DNA of 16,243 nucleotides, taken from the NCBI GenBank assembly GCA_047619485.1, contig JBLHKE010000082.1, forward strand, positions 1-16,243. The letters are read 5' to 3'. The DNA comes from JBLHKE01 sp047619485. Lineage in GTDB: Bacteria > Verrucomicrobiota > Verrucomicrobiia > Verrucomicrobiales > DEV007. Below, piece after piece: positions 1 to 7,287 of the stretch; within the stretch, counting starts at the first letter, position 1; each line of letters starts with the position of its first letter. The notes beneath the pieces are model-generated. The model searched no databases, was not told the DNA's origin, and was given only the letters and a program-made list of their open reading frames with translations. The translations under genes were made by a program, and so were the position numbers.

Positions 1-742
1 CACGGCATGGCGGCCTGGATTTCCAGCACGCAGCGGATGACGAAGTCGGCTGCGCCGTTGGAGTCATGCACGTTGCCGGAGCGGTGCAGGTCGTCGAGGA
101 TCTGGCCGGTCTGCGCGACGGTGCAGAACAGCGGGTAGTAGCTGCGCGCGCCGCGCTTCGTTTTGTTGAACCCGACCGCGCTGCCCTCGGCGCGGCGCCT
201 GGTGCTCAGGACGGTTCCGTCGAAGTCGAGCGTCACGCGCGGCAGGTGCTCGTCGATTAGCCGCCAGATGACCTGCTCACGGTTGTATTCGCGTAACCCA
301 GTGAGGGCCTCGGCGTCGAGCTCACCGAGCATGCGCGCGACGGTCGGCACGCTGGGCAGGCGCGAGAGGCCGGCGGCGGCGAGCACCGTCGGGTCGTGAC
401 GGTAGAGGTCGGCGTCGCGCAGCTTGCGGTAGCCGAGCAGCAGGTGGATGACCAGGCAGTGGAGGACGGTGCCGAACTTGTAGTAGTGTGAGTGCTTCGC
501 GTCGAGGTGGCGCAGCGTGCGCCGAGTGCAGCTCGCTGGCCGACCTTCTCGAAAAGTCTTTGAAAGATCACCAGCCCGCCGAAGGAGGTGACCTTCTGAC
601 CGTCTTCGAATTTTACTGCTGGGAGTGGACGAGTTCTTGAGCGCGTGGCGGTCTTTGCTACTTTCACTAGAGGTGGCTTTTGGTTTTTGGTTGGAATTTT
701 TTGTCGAATCCCAATAAGCCTTAGACCAGAGGCCACCGCCAC
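1..742 (-). pseudogene. IS1380-family transposase, frameshifted and cut by window edge
   Basis: This is the N-terminal part of a DDE transposase. The reading frame beginning at a GTG (742) gives the conserved stretch FEDGQKVTSFGGLVIFQRLF and then loses homology near position 525. The next frame continues with LRHLDAKHSHYYKFG, LLLGYRKLRDADLYRHDP, LPSVPTVARML and RVTLDFDGTVLSTRR and stays open to base 1. Supplying one missing base at about 523-526 would join the two as RAALRRTLRHLDAKH, so a single-base deletion (or a sequencing error) explains the break. The TLDFDGTV segment matches where IS1380 transposases carry their first catalytic Asp. The C-terminal half and left end of the element lie outside the window. 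The stop codon is not visible, and the GTG start is only the first available one. Family assignment is from recognised motifs; the frameshift is read directly from the sequence. Confidence 0.85.
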
Positions 743-765
743 TTTTTCACATCACTTTCGCTCCA

Positions 766-777
766 GTTTCATGAAAC
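766..777. repeat. 12-bp perfect palindrome GTTTCATGAAAC
   Basis: The bases at 766-777 are a perfect dyad, flanked by CCA on the left and TTGG on the right, which nearly extends the symmetry. It sits about 85 bases upstream of the Na/phosphate transporter start and just outside the transposase frame. It could be an operator for the transporter gene or part of the insertion-sequence end. It does not match a canonical Pho box convincingly, and nothing in the window decides between the options. Confidence 0.35.
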
Positions 778-862
778 TTGGAAGTGTAGTTTATCACTAG
801 TCAGGTGGTTCCAATCTATGCATGGTTGGACGCGCGCTCTTGCTCACATCTAGTGGAAAACT

Positions 863-2680
863 ATGTTTAGGAAAATCCTCCTCCCAACCATCTTCGCAAT
901 CCTGTCCTACGGGTTCTGGATCAGCCCAGATTTCAAAGAGATCGCTGCGGGTGTCGCCTTGTTTCTTTTCGGCATGCTGGCACTCGAAGAGGGCTTCAAG
1001 GCATTCACCGGAGGCGTGCTCGAGAACCTGCTGCGGAAGACGACGAACAAGCTCTGGAAGAGCCTCAGCTTCGGCGTGATTTCGACGACCATCATGCAAT
1101 CCAGTTCGCTGGTCTCGGTCATCACGATCTCGTTCCTTTCGGCAGAACTGATTGCGCTGTCCGCTGGGGTGGGAATCATTTTTGGGGCGAACCTTGGAAC
1201 CACGACCGGCGCTTGGCTGGTGGCGGGATTTGGGCTCAAGGTCAAAATTTCAGCCTATGCGATGCCGATGCTCGTCTTCGGGGTGATTCTCATTTTCCAG
1301 AAGACAAAGGCGCTGAAAGGCATCGGTTACATCCTCGCCGGGCTTGGATTTCTGTTCCTCGGTATCCACTACATGAAGGAAGGATTCGAGGCCTTCAAGG
1401 ATACAATCGACCTCACCGCCTATGCGGTAGAGGGCTATCCAGGCATCTTTATCTACGTCCTAATCGGGCTAGCGGCGACCGTCATCATGCAGTCGAGCCA
1501 TGCCACGCTCGTGATCATCATCACGGCACTGGCCGCCCAACAGATCACGTATGAAAACGCCCTAGCCCTAGCCATCGGCGGAAATATTGGCACGACGATC
1601 ACCGCTATTATCGGCTCGCTTGGCTCGAACGTGAATGGCAGGCGGCTGGCCGGAGCGCACTTGATTTTCAACCTCGTCACCGCCCTGGTCGCCATCGCGC
1701 TTATCTATCAGCTGTCCGCTGCCGTCGACTACCTGAGCGCCCATCTTGGCATCGCAGACGACAACTACGCGCTCAAGCTGGCGGTCTTCCACACCCTGTT
1801 CAACGCGCTGGGGATTTTGCTAATGCTGCCGTTCATCAACATCATGGTCAAGTTCCTCACGCGGGTGATCAAACCTCAAATCAGATCTGCCTCCCAGTCA
1901 CGCTACCTCAATTCTGCCAACATCGAACTGCCAGACACCGCGATCGAAGCCGTCAGAAAGGAAGTTCTAAGGCTCTATGACAACGCTTCGATCATTATCG
2001 CGGGCGGGCTTAGCCTAGAGCTTGACGAGATGCTCTCTGACAAGCCTCTCGAGGGAGTGGTTGCGCAGGCGAGGAAAGCCAAGGAGATCGACATCGACGA
2101 GGACTACGACCAGAACGTCAAGGGCCTCTTCGCGGAGATCGTGCAGTTCATCAGCCAGGCGCAATCGGCCATGCCAGCCACTTATTCCGACGAGCTTTTT
2201 GCGCTCAGGGCGGCAGGTAGAGATATCGTCGAGGCCATCAAAGACATCAAGCACCTCCAGAAGAACCTTTCCCGCTACATCGGCGACGCCAACGCGAACA
2301 TCCAGAGAGAATACGACCAGATCCGCCTACAACTCGCCTCCGTCCTCAGGGGACTGGACTCGGTGCGGCGAGATGGTGACGAAACTGCCACGATTCTATC
2401 CCTAGACGCCCAGCGGCTGGCGATGAGAGAGTCCGCGTCACAACTGGACACGAGAATGAACTCACTCATCCGCAACGATCAAATCAGTCCGGCCATGTCG
2501 ATCTCATTGATGAACGACAGTGGCTACGCGGTTCATATCGCCAAGAATCTCCTCCAGATGGGCGAGGTGCTTTTCTCCACTGGGGACATTAGATCTCGGG
2601 AGGCTGAAAGGAGCGTCATGCTCGACGAGGACGAGATGGACGAAGTCCTGCAAAAAACACAGAATTCAGAATCCGAATAG
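863..2680 (+). CDS. Na+/phosphate cotransporter family protein with PhoU-like C-terminal domain
   Basis: This 605-residue inner-membrane protein belongs to the PNaS/NptA-YjbB family, which moves inorganic phosphate coupled to sodium. Its membrane part shows the family's inverted duplication. The two QSS-type motifs are TTIMQSSSLVS (QSSS at about 79-82) and TVIMQSSHAT (about 210-215). Each is followed by a glycine-rich loop, GANLGTTTG (about 108-116) and GGNIGTT (about 239-245). From about residue 355 onward the protein is soluble, helical and charged, matching the PhoU-like tail typical of the long members. The ATG at 863 starts just before the first hydrophobic helix, with a weak GTGGA six bases upstream. 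The gene follows an insertion-sequence remnant and is closely followed by a lysine-rich small gene, probably co-transcribed. Transport direction cannot be read from sequence; YjbB-type members can export phosphate. Confidence 0.93.
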   Translation: MFRKILLPTIFAILSYGFWISPDFKEIAAGVALFLFGMLALEEGFKAFTGGVLENLLRKTTNKLWKSLSFGVISTTIMQSSSLVSVITISFLSAELIALSAGVGIIFGANLGTTTGAWLVAGFGLKVKISAYAMPMLVFGVILIFQKTKALKGIGYILAGLGFLFLGIHYMKEGFEAFKDTIDLTAYAVEGYPGIFIYVLIGLAATVIMQSSHATLVIIITALAAQQITYENALALAIGGNIGTTITAIIGSLGSNVNGRRLAGAHLIFNLVTALVAIALIYQLSAAVDYLSAHLGIADDNYALKLAVFHTLFNALGILLMLPFINIMVKFLTRVIKPQIRSASQSRYLNSANIELPDTAIEAVRKEVLRLYDNASIIIAGGLSLELDEMLSDKPLEGVVAQARKAKEIDIDEDYDQNVKGLFAEIVQFISQAQSAMPATYSDELFALRAAGRDIVEAIKDIKHLQKNLSRYIGDANANIQREYDQIRLQLASVLRGLDSVRRDGDETATILSLDAQRLAMRESASQLDTRMNSLIRNDQISPAMSISLMNDSGYAVHIAKNLLQMGEVLFSTGDIRSREAERSVMLDEDEMDEVLQKTQNSESE

Positions 2681-2685
2681 CCGCA

Positions 2686-2937
2686 ATGAACATCAGCAAA
2701 CTTGTCAAAAAAGCGAAGTCCGTCCTCAACTCTGATCAGCGCGAGCAGAAGCAGAAGAGCAAGCTCCTGAAAAAGATCATCAAGAAGCTGAAGAGGCACG
2801 AGCTCTCCCTGAAAGAAGATCTCAAAGCAGAGCAAAATGGAAAGAAGAGGGCAAAGATCAAGAAGGCGATCGGGCTCGCCCACGCCCATCGGAAGAAGGG
2901 CTTGAAGAACCTCAAGGAGCTCAAAAAAGGTACCTAA
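2686..2937 (+). CDS. Small lysine-rich helical protein of unknown function
   Basis: This 83-residue ORF starts five bases after the stop of the Na/phosphate transporter, so it is probably co-transcribed with it. By count it has 25 lysines, 4 arginines and only 7 acidic residues, giving a strongly positive protein. Heptad-like hydrophobic spacing in runs such as SKLLKKIIKKLKRHE suggests amphipathic helices or a coiled coil. There is no signal peptide, membrane segment or cysteine. No family was recognised. The composition would suit binding to nucleic acid, polyphosphate or the acidic face of a membrane protein, but that is inference. The reverse-strand frames over this stretch are shadows. 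Confidence 0.7.
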   Translation: MNISKLVKKAKSVLNSDQREQKQKSKLLKKIIKKLKRHELSLKEDLKAEQNGKKRAKIKKAIGLAHAHRKKGLKNLKELKKGT

Positions 2938-3044
2938 TCCTGACTGGGCTACTAGCCGCCATCAGCCTAGGAATTTGCCATGCGCCCCTCGCTAGCGCCG
3001 AAAGACCGTAGCTGCAAATATCGAAGCGGTCGGTTCACCGGCGA

Positions 3045-4868
3045 CTACGAGAACTGCAACTCCGACAGCATGCGGTAGACGCCACGCTCCTCGCCCATCA
3101 ACTCGTCATGCGTGCCACTCTCGACGGCTTTGCCATCTTTGATCACGATGATCTTGTCCGCCTCGCGAATCGTCGACAGGCGGTGGGCGACGATGATCGA
3201 GGTCCGGCCCTGCATCAAACCGTCCAACGCTTCCTGCACCAGGCGCTCGCTCTCGGAATCCAAGGAGCTAGTCGCTTCGTCGAGAATCAGGATGGCAGGA
3301 TCCGCCAAGATCGCCCGCGCGATCGCTACCCGCTGGCGCTGTCCGCCTGAGAGTTTGATTCCGCGATCGCCAACTAGCGTCTCATATTTCTCGGGGAAGG
3401 CATTGATGAACTCATGCGCGTTCGCCTTCTTGGCAGCCGCCTCGATCTCCGCATCGCTCGCGCCGGTCTTGCCGTAGGCGATGTTCTCCCGAATGCTGCC
3501 ACCGAAGAGCAACACCTCCTGTGGAACAATGGCCATCTGTGATCGCAGACCCGCGAGCGAGTAATCCTCGGCATCCTTGCCGTCGAATTTCAACGTCCCA
3601 GCCTGCGGGTCGTAGAAACGCAGCAGCATCGAGATCACGGTCGATTTGCCAGCGCCGCTCGGACCAACCAGGGCGACTCGCTCGCCCGCCTTCGCGTGCA
3701 GAGAGAACCCATCCAACACCTTGATGTCTGGGCGAGAGGGATAGTTAAATTCCACCCCCTGCAACTCGACCTCACCGGCCAGCCGCGGCATGCTCGCAGC
3801 CGCCCCTTCCGCGAGCGCTTCAGGGATTTCCTCAAGCAACTCGCGCACCCGCTGGGTCGAACCGATCGCCTTCTGTAGCTGGCTCATGATATCCGGAAAC
3901 GAACCCAGTGCTGCGCCGATGAAAATGCTGAAGAACACAAAGCGCATGAACTCTTCGGAAGAGATTTCGCCCCGCCCGAGCATGCCCGCGCCGAACCAGA
4001 CCACGACGGTGATGACCCCGAACAGCGCAAAGATGATGAACGAGATGAACGCACCGCGCGCGCCCGCCGCTTTCATCGTCGCCTCGACAAAACTCGCGAT
4101 CGCCCCGCGGTAGCGCTCCGACTCGAATGACTCATTCGAGAATGCCTTGACGTTCTGCACGCCCTGCAGCGTCTCTTCGACGATCACGCTGCTCGTCGCC
4201 AGCTCGTCTTGCGAAAGCTTCGAGTAGCCGCGAATCTTGCGGCCAAAGATCGCCACTAACAAAACCACCACCGGGATCAGCGCCAGCATGAACAAGGTCA
4301 GCTTCAGCGAAGTGCAAAAAATCACCACCACACCAGCCACCAGCATCACGAACTGTCGAACGATCTGGGGCACGGTCGTCATCAAGGTGTCGCGGATCAG
4401 CGATAGGTCAGCCGCGATCCGGCTCGACACCTCACCGACTCGGTTCTCTGCGAAGAAACTCATCGGCAGGCGGATGACGCGCTCGTAGACATCCTTGCGC
4501 ATGTCCGCCACGCCATTCTCGCCGGCCTTGGCAAACCAGCGCACGCGCCAGAAGGCGATGAAGGCCTGCAGCGCCAGCGCCCCCAAGAGAGTCAGCGCAA
4601 TCGGGTTGATCTCGCTCGAAACTTTTTCCGCATCCAGCTGCATCTCACCGTTGAGCATCTGCATCCCGGTAGCGCCGCCGATCAGCTTCCCCATGAAATA
4701 GGGAAACGCCAAGGCGAGCGTCGCCGTCACGAACAGCGCCACCAGCGCCGGGAAAAAGTAACGCTTGTAGGGCAACAGGTACTTAAACAGCCACCCGAGG
4801 TCTTTCAGGCTGCCCCGATCTTCGGATTCGCCTGAGTTCTTTTTTTTACTTTCTCTTCTGGATGACAT
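3045..4868 (-). CDS. ABC exporter, fused transmembrane and ATPase domains (MsbA/BmrA type)
   Basis: This 607-residue half-transporter should work as a homodimer in the inner membrane to export lipids, drugs or other hydrophobic substrates. The transmembrane domain spans about residues 30-330. The nucleotide-binding domain (about 365-600) is complete: Walker A GPSGAGKST (402-410), Q-loop VPQE (Q450), signature LSGGQ (506-510), Walker B ILILDEATSSLD (526-537) and switch histidine in IVAHRLST (H562). Length and domain order are normal for ABCB-type exporters. The N-terminus (1-20) is a charged Ser/Lys/Glu tail. The gene stands alone, convergent with the phosphate-transporter pair and divergent from the zinc-ribbon/TPM operon, so context does not reveal the substrate. 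Lipid A flippase MsbA is possible but cannot be separated from multidrug exporters by motif reading. All catalytic residues are intact. Confidence 0.95.
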   Translation of the reverse strand: MSSRRESKKKNSGESEDRGSLKDLGWLFKYLLPYKRYFFPALVALFVTATLALAFPYFMGKLIGGATGMQMLNGEMQLDAEKVSSEINPIALTLLGALALQAFIAFWRVRWFAKAGENGVADMRKDVYERVIRLPMSFFAENRVGEVSSRIAADLSLIRDTLMTTVPQIVRQFVMLVAGVVVIFCTSLKLTLFMLALIPVVVLLVAIFGRKIRGYSKLSQDELATSSVIVEETLQGVQNVKAFSNESFESERYRGAIASFVEATMKAAGARGAFISFIIFALFGVITVVVWFGAGMLGRGEISSEEFMRFVFFSIFIGAALGSFPDIMSQLQKAIGSTQRVRELLEEIPEALAEGAAASMPRLAGEVELQGVEFNYPSRPDIKVLDGFSLHAKAGERVALVGPSGAGKSTVISMLLRFYDPQAGTLKFDGKDAEDYSLAGLRSQMAIVPQEVLLFGGSIRENIAYGKTGASDAEIEAAAKKANAHEFINAFPEKYETLVGDRGIKLSGGQRQRVAIARAILADPAILILDEATSSLDSESERLVQEALDGLMQGRTSIIVAHRLSTIREADKIIVIKDGKAVESGTHDELMGEERGVYRMLSELQFS

Positions 4869-4883
4869 TGAGCGGTGATTGCA

Positions 4884-4893
4884 GGAATATTCC
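4884..4893. repeat. 10-bp palindrome GGAATATTCC upstream of the ABC exporter
   Basis: A perfect 10-bp dyad lies 16-25 bases upstream of the exporter start codon. It could be an operator, but palindromes this short occur by chance. No clear promoter for the exporter was found around it. Confidence 0.25.
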
Positions 4894-4998
4894 GTATTTC
4901 CTCACGAAAAGGAAGCTCCATACAAAGCGATCCTTAACGGATTGCAAGCCGGCCCAAGGCACCTCGCAGAAAATGCGCCAAAAAGTGCCTAATTTTAC

Positions 4999-5027
4999 TT
5001 AACATTCGGCATTGCCATACTTATAAG
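4999..5027 (+). promoter_or_regulatory. Sigma70-like promoter for the TPM/IF-1-like operon
   Basis: TTAACA (4999-5004) and TATAAG (5022-5027) each match the -35 and -10 consensus at five of six positions and are separated by exactly 17 bases. Transcription would begin near 5034. That leaves a leader of about 19 bases to the ATG at 5053 and only about 10 to the upstream TTG at 5044, which favours the ATG. No Shine-Dalgarno motif is present in this short leader. Confidence 0.5.
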
Positions 5028-5052
5028 AAGTCCCTACAAACGATTGAAAATC

Positions 5053-5763
5053 ATGCACTTCCCAGCTTCTAACATCGCTATCGCCAACTCGCGCTGCCCA
5101 TCATGCGGGCAGACCATCTCTGAGCAACAGCGTGCCTGCGTCTCCTGCGGCTATGGATTTGAGTTTGCCCAGCGCATGCTCCCTTACACCGCACCTGAGC
5201 TGCGTAAGTTCATTGATAGAGAAGGCCACCTCACCCGCGACGACATCCGACGCGGGCAACGCGCCCTAGAAAAACTCCGCGTGCACTTCCCACAAGTCAC
5301 GCTGTGCACCTGCGTCGTCAGCGTTCCAGAAGGCATCAGTCTGTCGGAGTTTGGCTTCTGGCTTTTTAATCATAGCGTCCCCAACGGCCCGCGACTGATC
5401 GAGAGGCGCCTGCATTCGATCCTGCTCACCATCGATCCCAAACGCCAGGAGGCGGCTCTGACCACCGGCTATGGATTGGATCCCTTCATCTCGGACGCGT
5501 CGCTAACCGAGTGCCTAACCAAGATTCAAAAACCATTGCTCGCCCTGCAATATGGGCGCGCGCTGAGCAAACTGTGCAAACGGCTGCGCCCCATCCTCAA
5601 TGCAGGCTTCGAACAAGCCAGTAGATCCTACATGAAACAGATCGACGCGCGCAAACGGGAACAACACGAGCAACGTCACCAGCCCATCAGCACGACCACC
5701 GAGCAACCAACTTCACCCGCGCCAGTTCACCGCATCGTCGAATACGAAGATAGCCATGTCTAA
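5053..5763 (+). CDS. Zinc-ribbon protein with a TPM domain
   Basis: The protein is 236 residues from the chosen ATG; an in-frame TTG nine bases upstream would add three residues. Near the N-terminus RCPSCGQ and ACVSCGYGF form a four-cysteine zinc ribbon (Cys 15, 18, 29 and 32). Residues of about 45-185 look like a TPM domain, the fold of YgcG, Psb32 and MOLO-1. They include a helical start, VTLCTCVVSVPEGISLSEFG, and the hallmark TGYGLDPFISD near 142-152. The C-terminal 45 residues are polar and probably disordered. Unlike usual TPM proteins there is no signal peptide or membrane anchor here; the next gene encodes both, overlapping this one by 8 bases. Some TPM domains have phosphatase activity and others are assembly factors, so the biochemical role is open. 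The TPM call rests on motif recognition. Confidence 0.75.
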   Translation: MHFPASNIAIANSRCPSCGQTISEQQRACVSCGYGFEFAQRMLPYTAPELRKFIDREGHLTRDDIRRGQRALEKLRVHFPQVTLCTCVVSVPEGISLSEFGFWLFNHSVPNGPRLIERRLHSILLTIDPKRQEAALTTGYGLDPFISDASLTECLTKIQKPLLALQYGRALSKLCKRLRPILNAGFEQASRSYMKQIDARKREQHEQRHQPISTTTEQPTSPAPVHRIVEYEDSHV

Positions 5764-6064
5764 GCAACACCTGTTCAATTTCTCAATCGTGGCCGTGTTC
5801 GCGACCTTATCCCTTGGCGAAGCGCTCGCACTACCGGAGCAGAACCTGGCTCCATCGCAGCTCATAGAGATGCCACGCTGGCCGATCTACGCCGCGTTTT
5901 TAGTGGCGACCGTGATCGGGGTTGTAAAAGTTTACCAGTACATCGGTCAGCGCCGGGTAAAAGCGAGAGTCTTCCCCAAGCTCCAGCTACGCCGGCGCCT
6001 CTACGCGCCGTATTCTGGTGGCAATCACGCCGGGATTCGCTTTGGTTCCTCGCGAGATGCCTGA
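5756..6064 (+). CDS. Small membrane protein, probable partner of the TPM protein
   Basis: This is a 102-residue protein whose ATG overlaps the previous stop by 8 bases, indicating translational coupling. Residues 8-26 look like a signal peptide ending in the cleavable ALALP context. A second hydrophobic helix (about 43-60) is followed by a strongly basic stretch (GQRRVKARVFPKLQLRRRL). The tail contains APYSGGNHAGIRFG, a Gly-containing motif that recalls the glycine-rich tails following the anchor in YgcG-type TPM proteins. Together with the upstream gene it could form a two-piece version of that architecture, with the anchor supplied in trans; this is inference. No family was recognised from the sequence itself. 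Its last 8 bases overlap the start of the IF-1-like gene. Confidence 0.65.
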   Translation: MSKQHLFNFSIVAVFATLSLGEALALPEQNLAPSQLIEMPRWPIYAAFLVATVIGVVKVYQYIGQRRVKARVFPKLQLRRRLYAPYSGGNHAGIRFGSSRDA

Positions 6065-6284
6065 ACCACCTATCACCACCATCGCCATTGTCATCGAAGT
6101 CGTCACGCCCGGTCGACTTTACCAAGTCGAGGCGAAAAACGGCTTAAAAATCCCAGCCCACATTAGCCGGGAATCGAAAGCTCAAGGTGGCAATCCAAAC
6201 TTCGAGGTCGGGGATGAGGTTACCTTGGAATTTACTCCTTATGACTTTTCCAAAGCGCGTATCGCTTGTGGGGACCGGGAGTGA
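6057..6284 (+). CDS. Translation initiation factor IF-1-like OB-fold protein
   Basis: The 75-residue product is close to the 72 or so of IF-1 and follows its pattern. IEVVTPGRLYQVEAKNG matches the first strands, IPAHISRESK matches the conserved HISGK region, and VGDEVTLEFTPYDFSKARI matches the GDxVxVELSPYDLTKGRI signature. A longer in-frame reading begins 13 codons upstream. The ATG at 6057 is preferred because the protein then aligns with IF-1 from its first residues and overlaps the preceding stop by 8 bases, as at the previous junction. It is divergent: the loop after HISRESK carries AQGGNPN and the C-terminus is acidic rather than basic. That suggests a specialised paralog rather than the housekeeping factor. 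A run of T follows the stop but without a convincing hairpin. Co-transcription with the TPM gene is likely. Confidence 0.8.
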   Translation: MPEPPITTIAIVIEVVTPGRLYQVEAKNGLKIPAHISRESKAQGGNPNFEVGDEVTLEFTPYDFSKARIACGDRE

Positions 6285-6394
6285 TTTTTTCTAAAAGTTC
6301 CACTGCTCTGGCTTGCATTCTTTTCCAAAAACTGGAAGCCTCATGGAAACCCCGCGACCTTTTTAATAGCGAACAACCACCAATCACCTATCCC

Positions 6395-7264
6395 ATGAGC
6401 GAAACCGTCTCGTCAGAAGGCACCAGCGAACCGGCCGCCGACCCAGCGTCCAAGCCGAAGCCTCAACCCTTTGCCCAAAGTATTCCTCAGCCGCGCCAGA
6501 CTGGTGATGCTCCCCGTCGCGCTTCGTCGATCTACGACGAGTCCGAGCCAGTGGTGCGTAGCGAGGCTCCGGAGACGGCTGCCGCCACGCCGACCGTGAC
6601 CGGCAACGCTCCCGAACGCCGCCCGGCCGAAAACCCTTTCCCAACGAGCGCTGCCGAGACCGGCCGGGTCTCAGCGAAAGCAGCCACTTCGAAGGCGACT
6701 CCGATCGCCCGCCCGGCGGAACCAACCGCCGCCGCACAACCATCGAGCACCTTGAAAGCAGCCGAGCAGCTACGCGCTGCCGCTGGTGAGAAGGCTCGGC
6801 AGCTGCGCCAGTCAGCCGAAAACCAAGCACAAACCGCTCAAGCTCAGATCGAAGCAGCAAAGGTGAAAGCGCAAGCACAACGTCAGGTTCCACCGACCAC
6901 CGAGATTCCAGCCGCGTTGGCAGCTCATTCCCCTGCTCCAGTAGCTGCTGCCCCGGCTCAACAACCAGCACAAGCCCGTCCACAACCCCGTCCGCAGGCG
7001 TCTCCTGCCCCGACAGCAGCGCCAGTCACCGCCCAGCAGACATTGGTAAACGCAGCTGCGACCGCCGCAGCGGCCCTGAGCCCAAGTGCCCAGCAGACAG
7101 TCGACGAGTGGAAAGCCATCGCCGAAGCCTCTTGGGCCGACGCGAGCATCGTGCTCAAAGACATCCAGAAAGAAGGTGAGCGCTACGTTCGTGAGAACCC
7201 GACCCGCGCCGTAATCACCGCACTGGGAGTCGGTTTCGTGCTCGGCGTTTTCCTCAAGCGCTAG
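6395..7264 (+). CDS. DUF883/YqjD-ElaB-type C-terminally anchored protein with Ala/Pro-rich extension
   Basis: The protein is 289 residues from the ATG at 6395. The frame opens upstream with a TTG inside the IF-1-like gene, but that extension is unlikely to be used. The C-terminus GERYVRENPTRAVITALGVG followed by FVLGVFLKR is nearly diagnostic of the YqjD/ElaB/YgaM (DUF883) family. There, a single C-terminal helix anchors the protein in the inner membrane, and in E. coli members bind ribosomes in stationary phase. Residues of about 120-165 form an Ala/Gln/Lys-rich helix like the family's soluble part. Residues 1-115 and 165-230 are low-complexity Ala/Pro/Gln sequence, making it nearly three times the usual length of about 100 residues. 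The next gene is a YqjE homolog, as in E. coli. The function inferred is a membrane-stress or envelope-associated role. Confidence 0.8.
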   Translation: MSETVSSEGTSEPAADPASKPKPQPFAQSIPQPRQTGDAPRRASSIYDESEPVVRSEAPETAAATPTVTGNAPERRPAENPFPTSAAETGRVSAKAATSKATPIARPAEPTAAAQPSSTLKAAEQLRAAAGEKARQLRQSAENQAQTAQAQIEAAKVKAQAQRQVPPTTEIPAALAAHSPAPVAAAPAQQPAQARPQPRPQASPAPTAAPVTAQQTLVNAAATAAAALSPSAQQTVDEWKAIAEASWADASIVLKDIQKEGERYVRENPTRAVITALGVGFVLGVFLKR

Positions 7265-7287
7265 CCGACTATCCCTAGCCACCCACT

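Larger units (their letters stand above)
1..780 (-). mobile_element. Partial IS1380-type insertion sequence, right end not defined
   Basis: The transposase remnant implies an insertion sequence whose transposase-start end lies between 742 and the phosphate transporter gene at 863. The terminal inverted repeat cannot be identified because the other end is outside the window. A 12-bp palindrome (766-777) and an AT-rich stretch (about 655-780) lie in the zone where the end should fall. The boundary given is approximate. Confidence 0.45.

Noticed and set aside
761..781. Pho box upstream of the phosphate transporter
   Set aside because: The region has TTTC-type repeats but does not give two CTGTCAT-like half-sites at 11-base spacing.
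6266..6394. Upstream TTG extension of the YqjD-like protein
   Set aside because: It would overlap the IF-1-like gene and adds sequence unlike the family; the ATG at 6395 follows a normal intergenic gap.
6384..6983. 199-codon minus-strand ORF opposite the YqjD-like gene
   Set aside because: The low-complexity GC-rich sense sequence leaves the opposite strand free of stops; the protein has no family resemblance.
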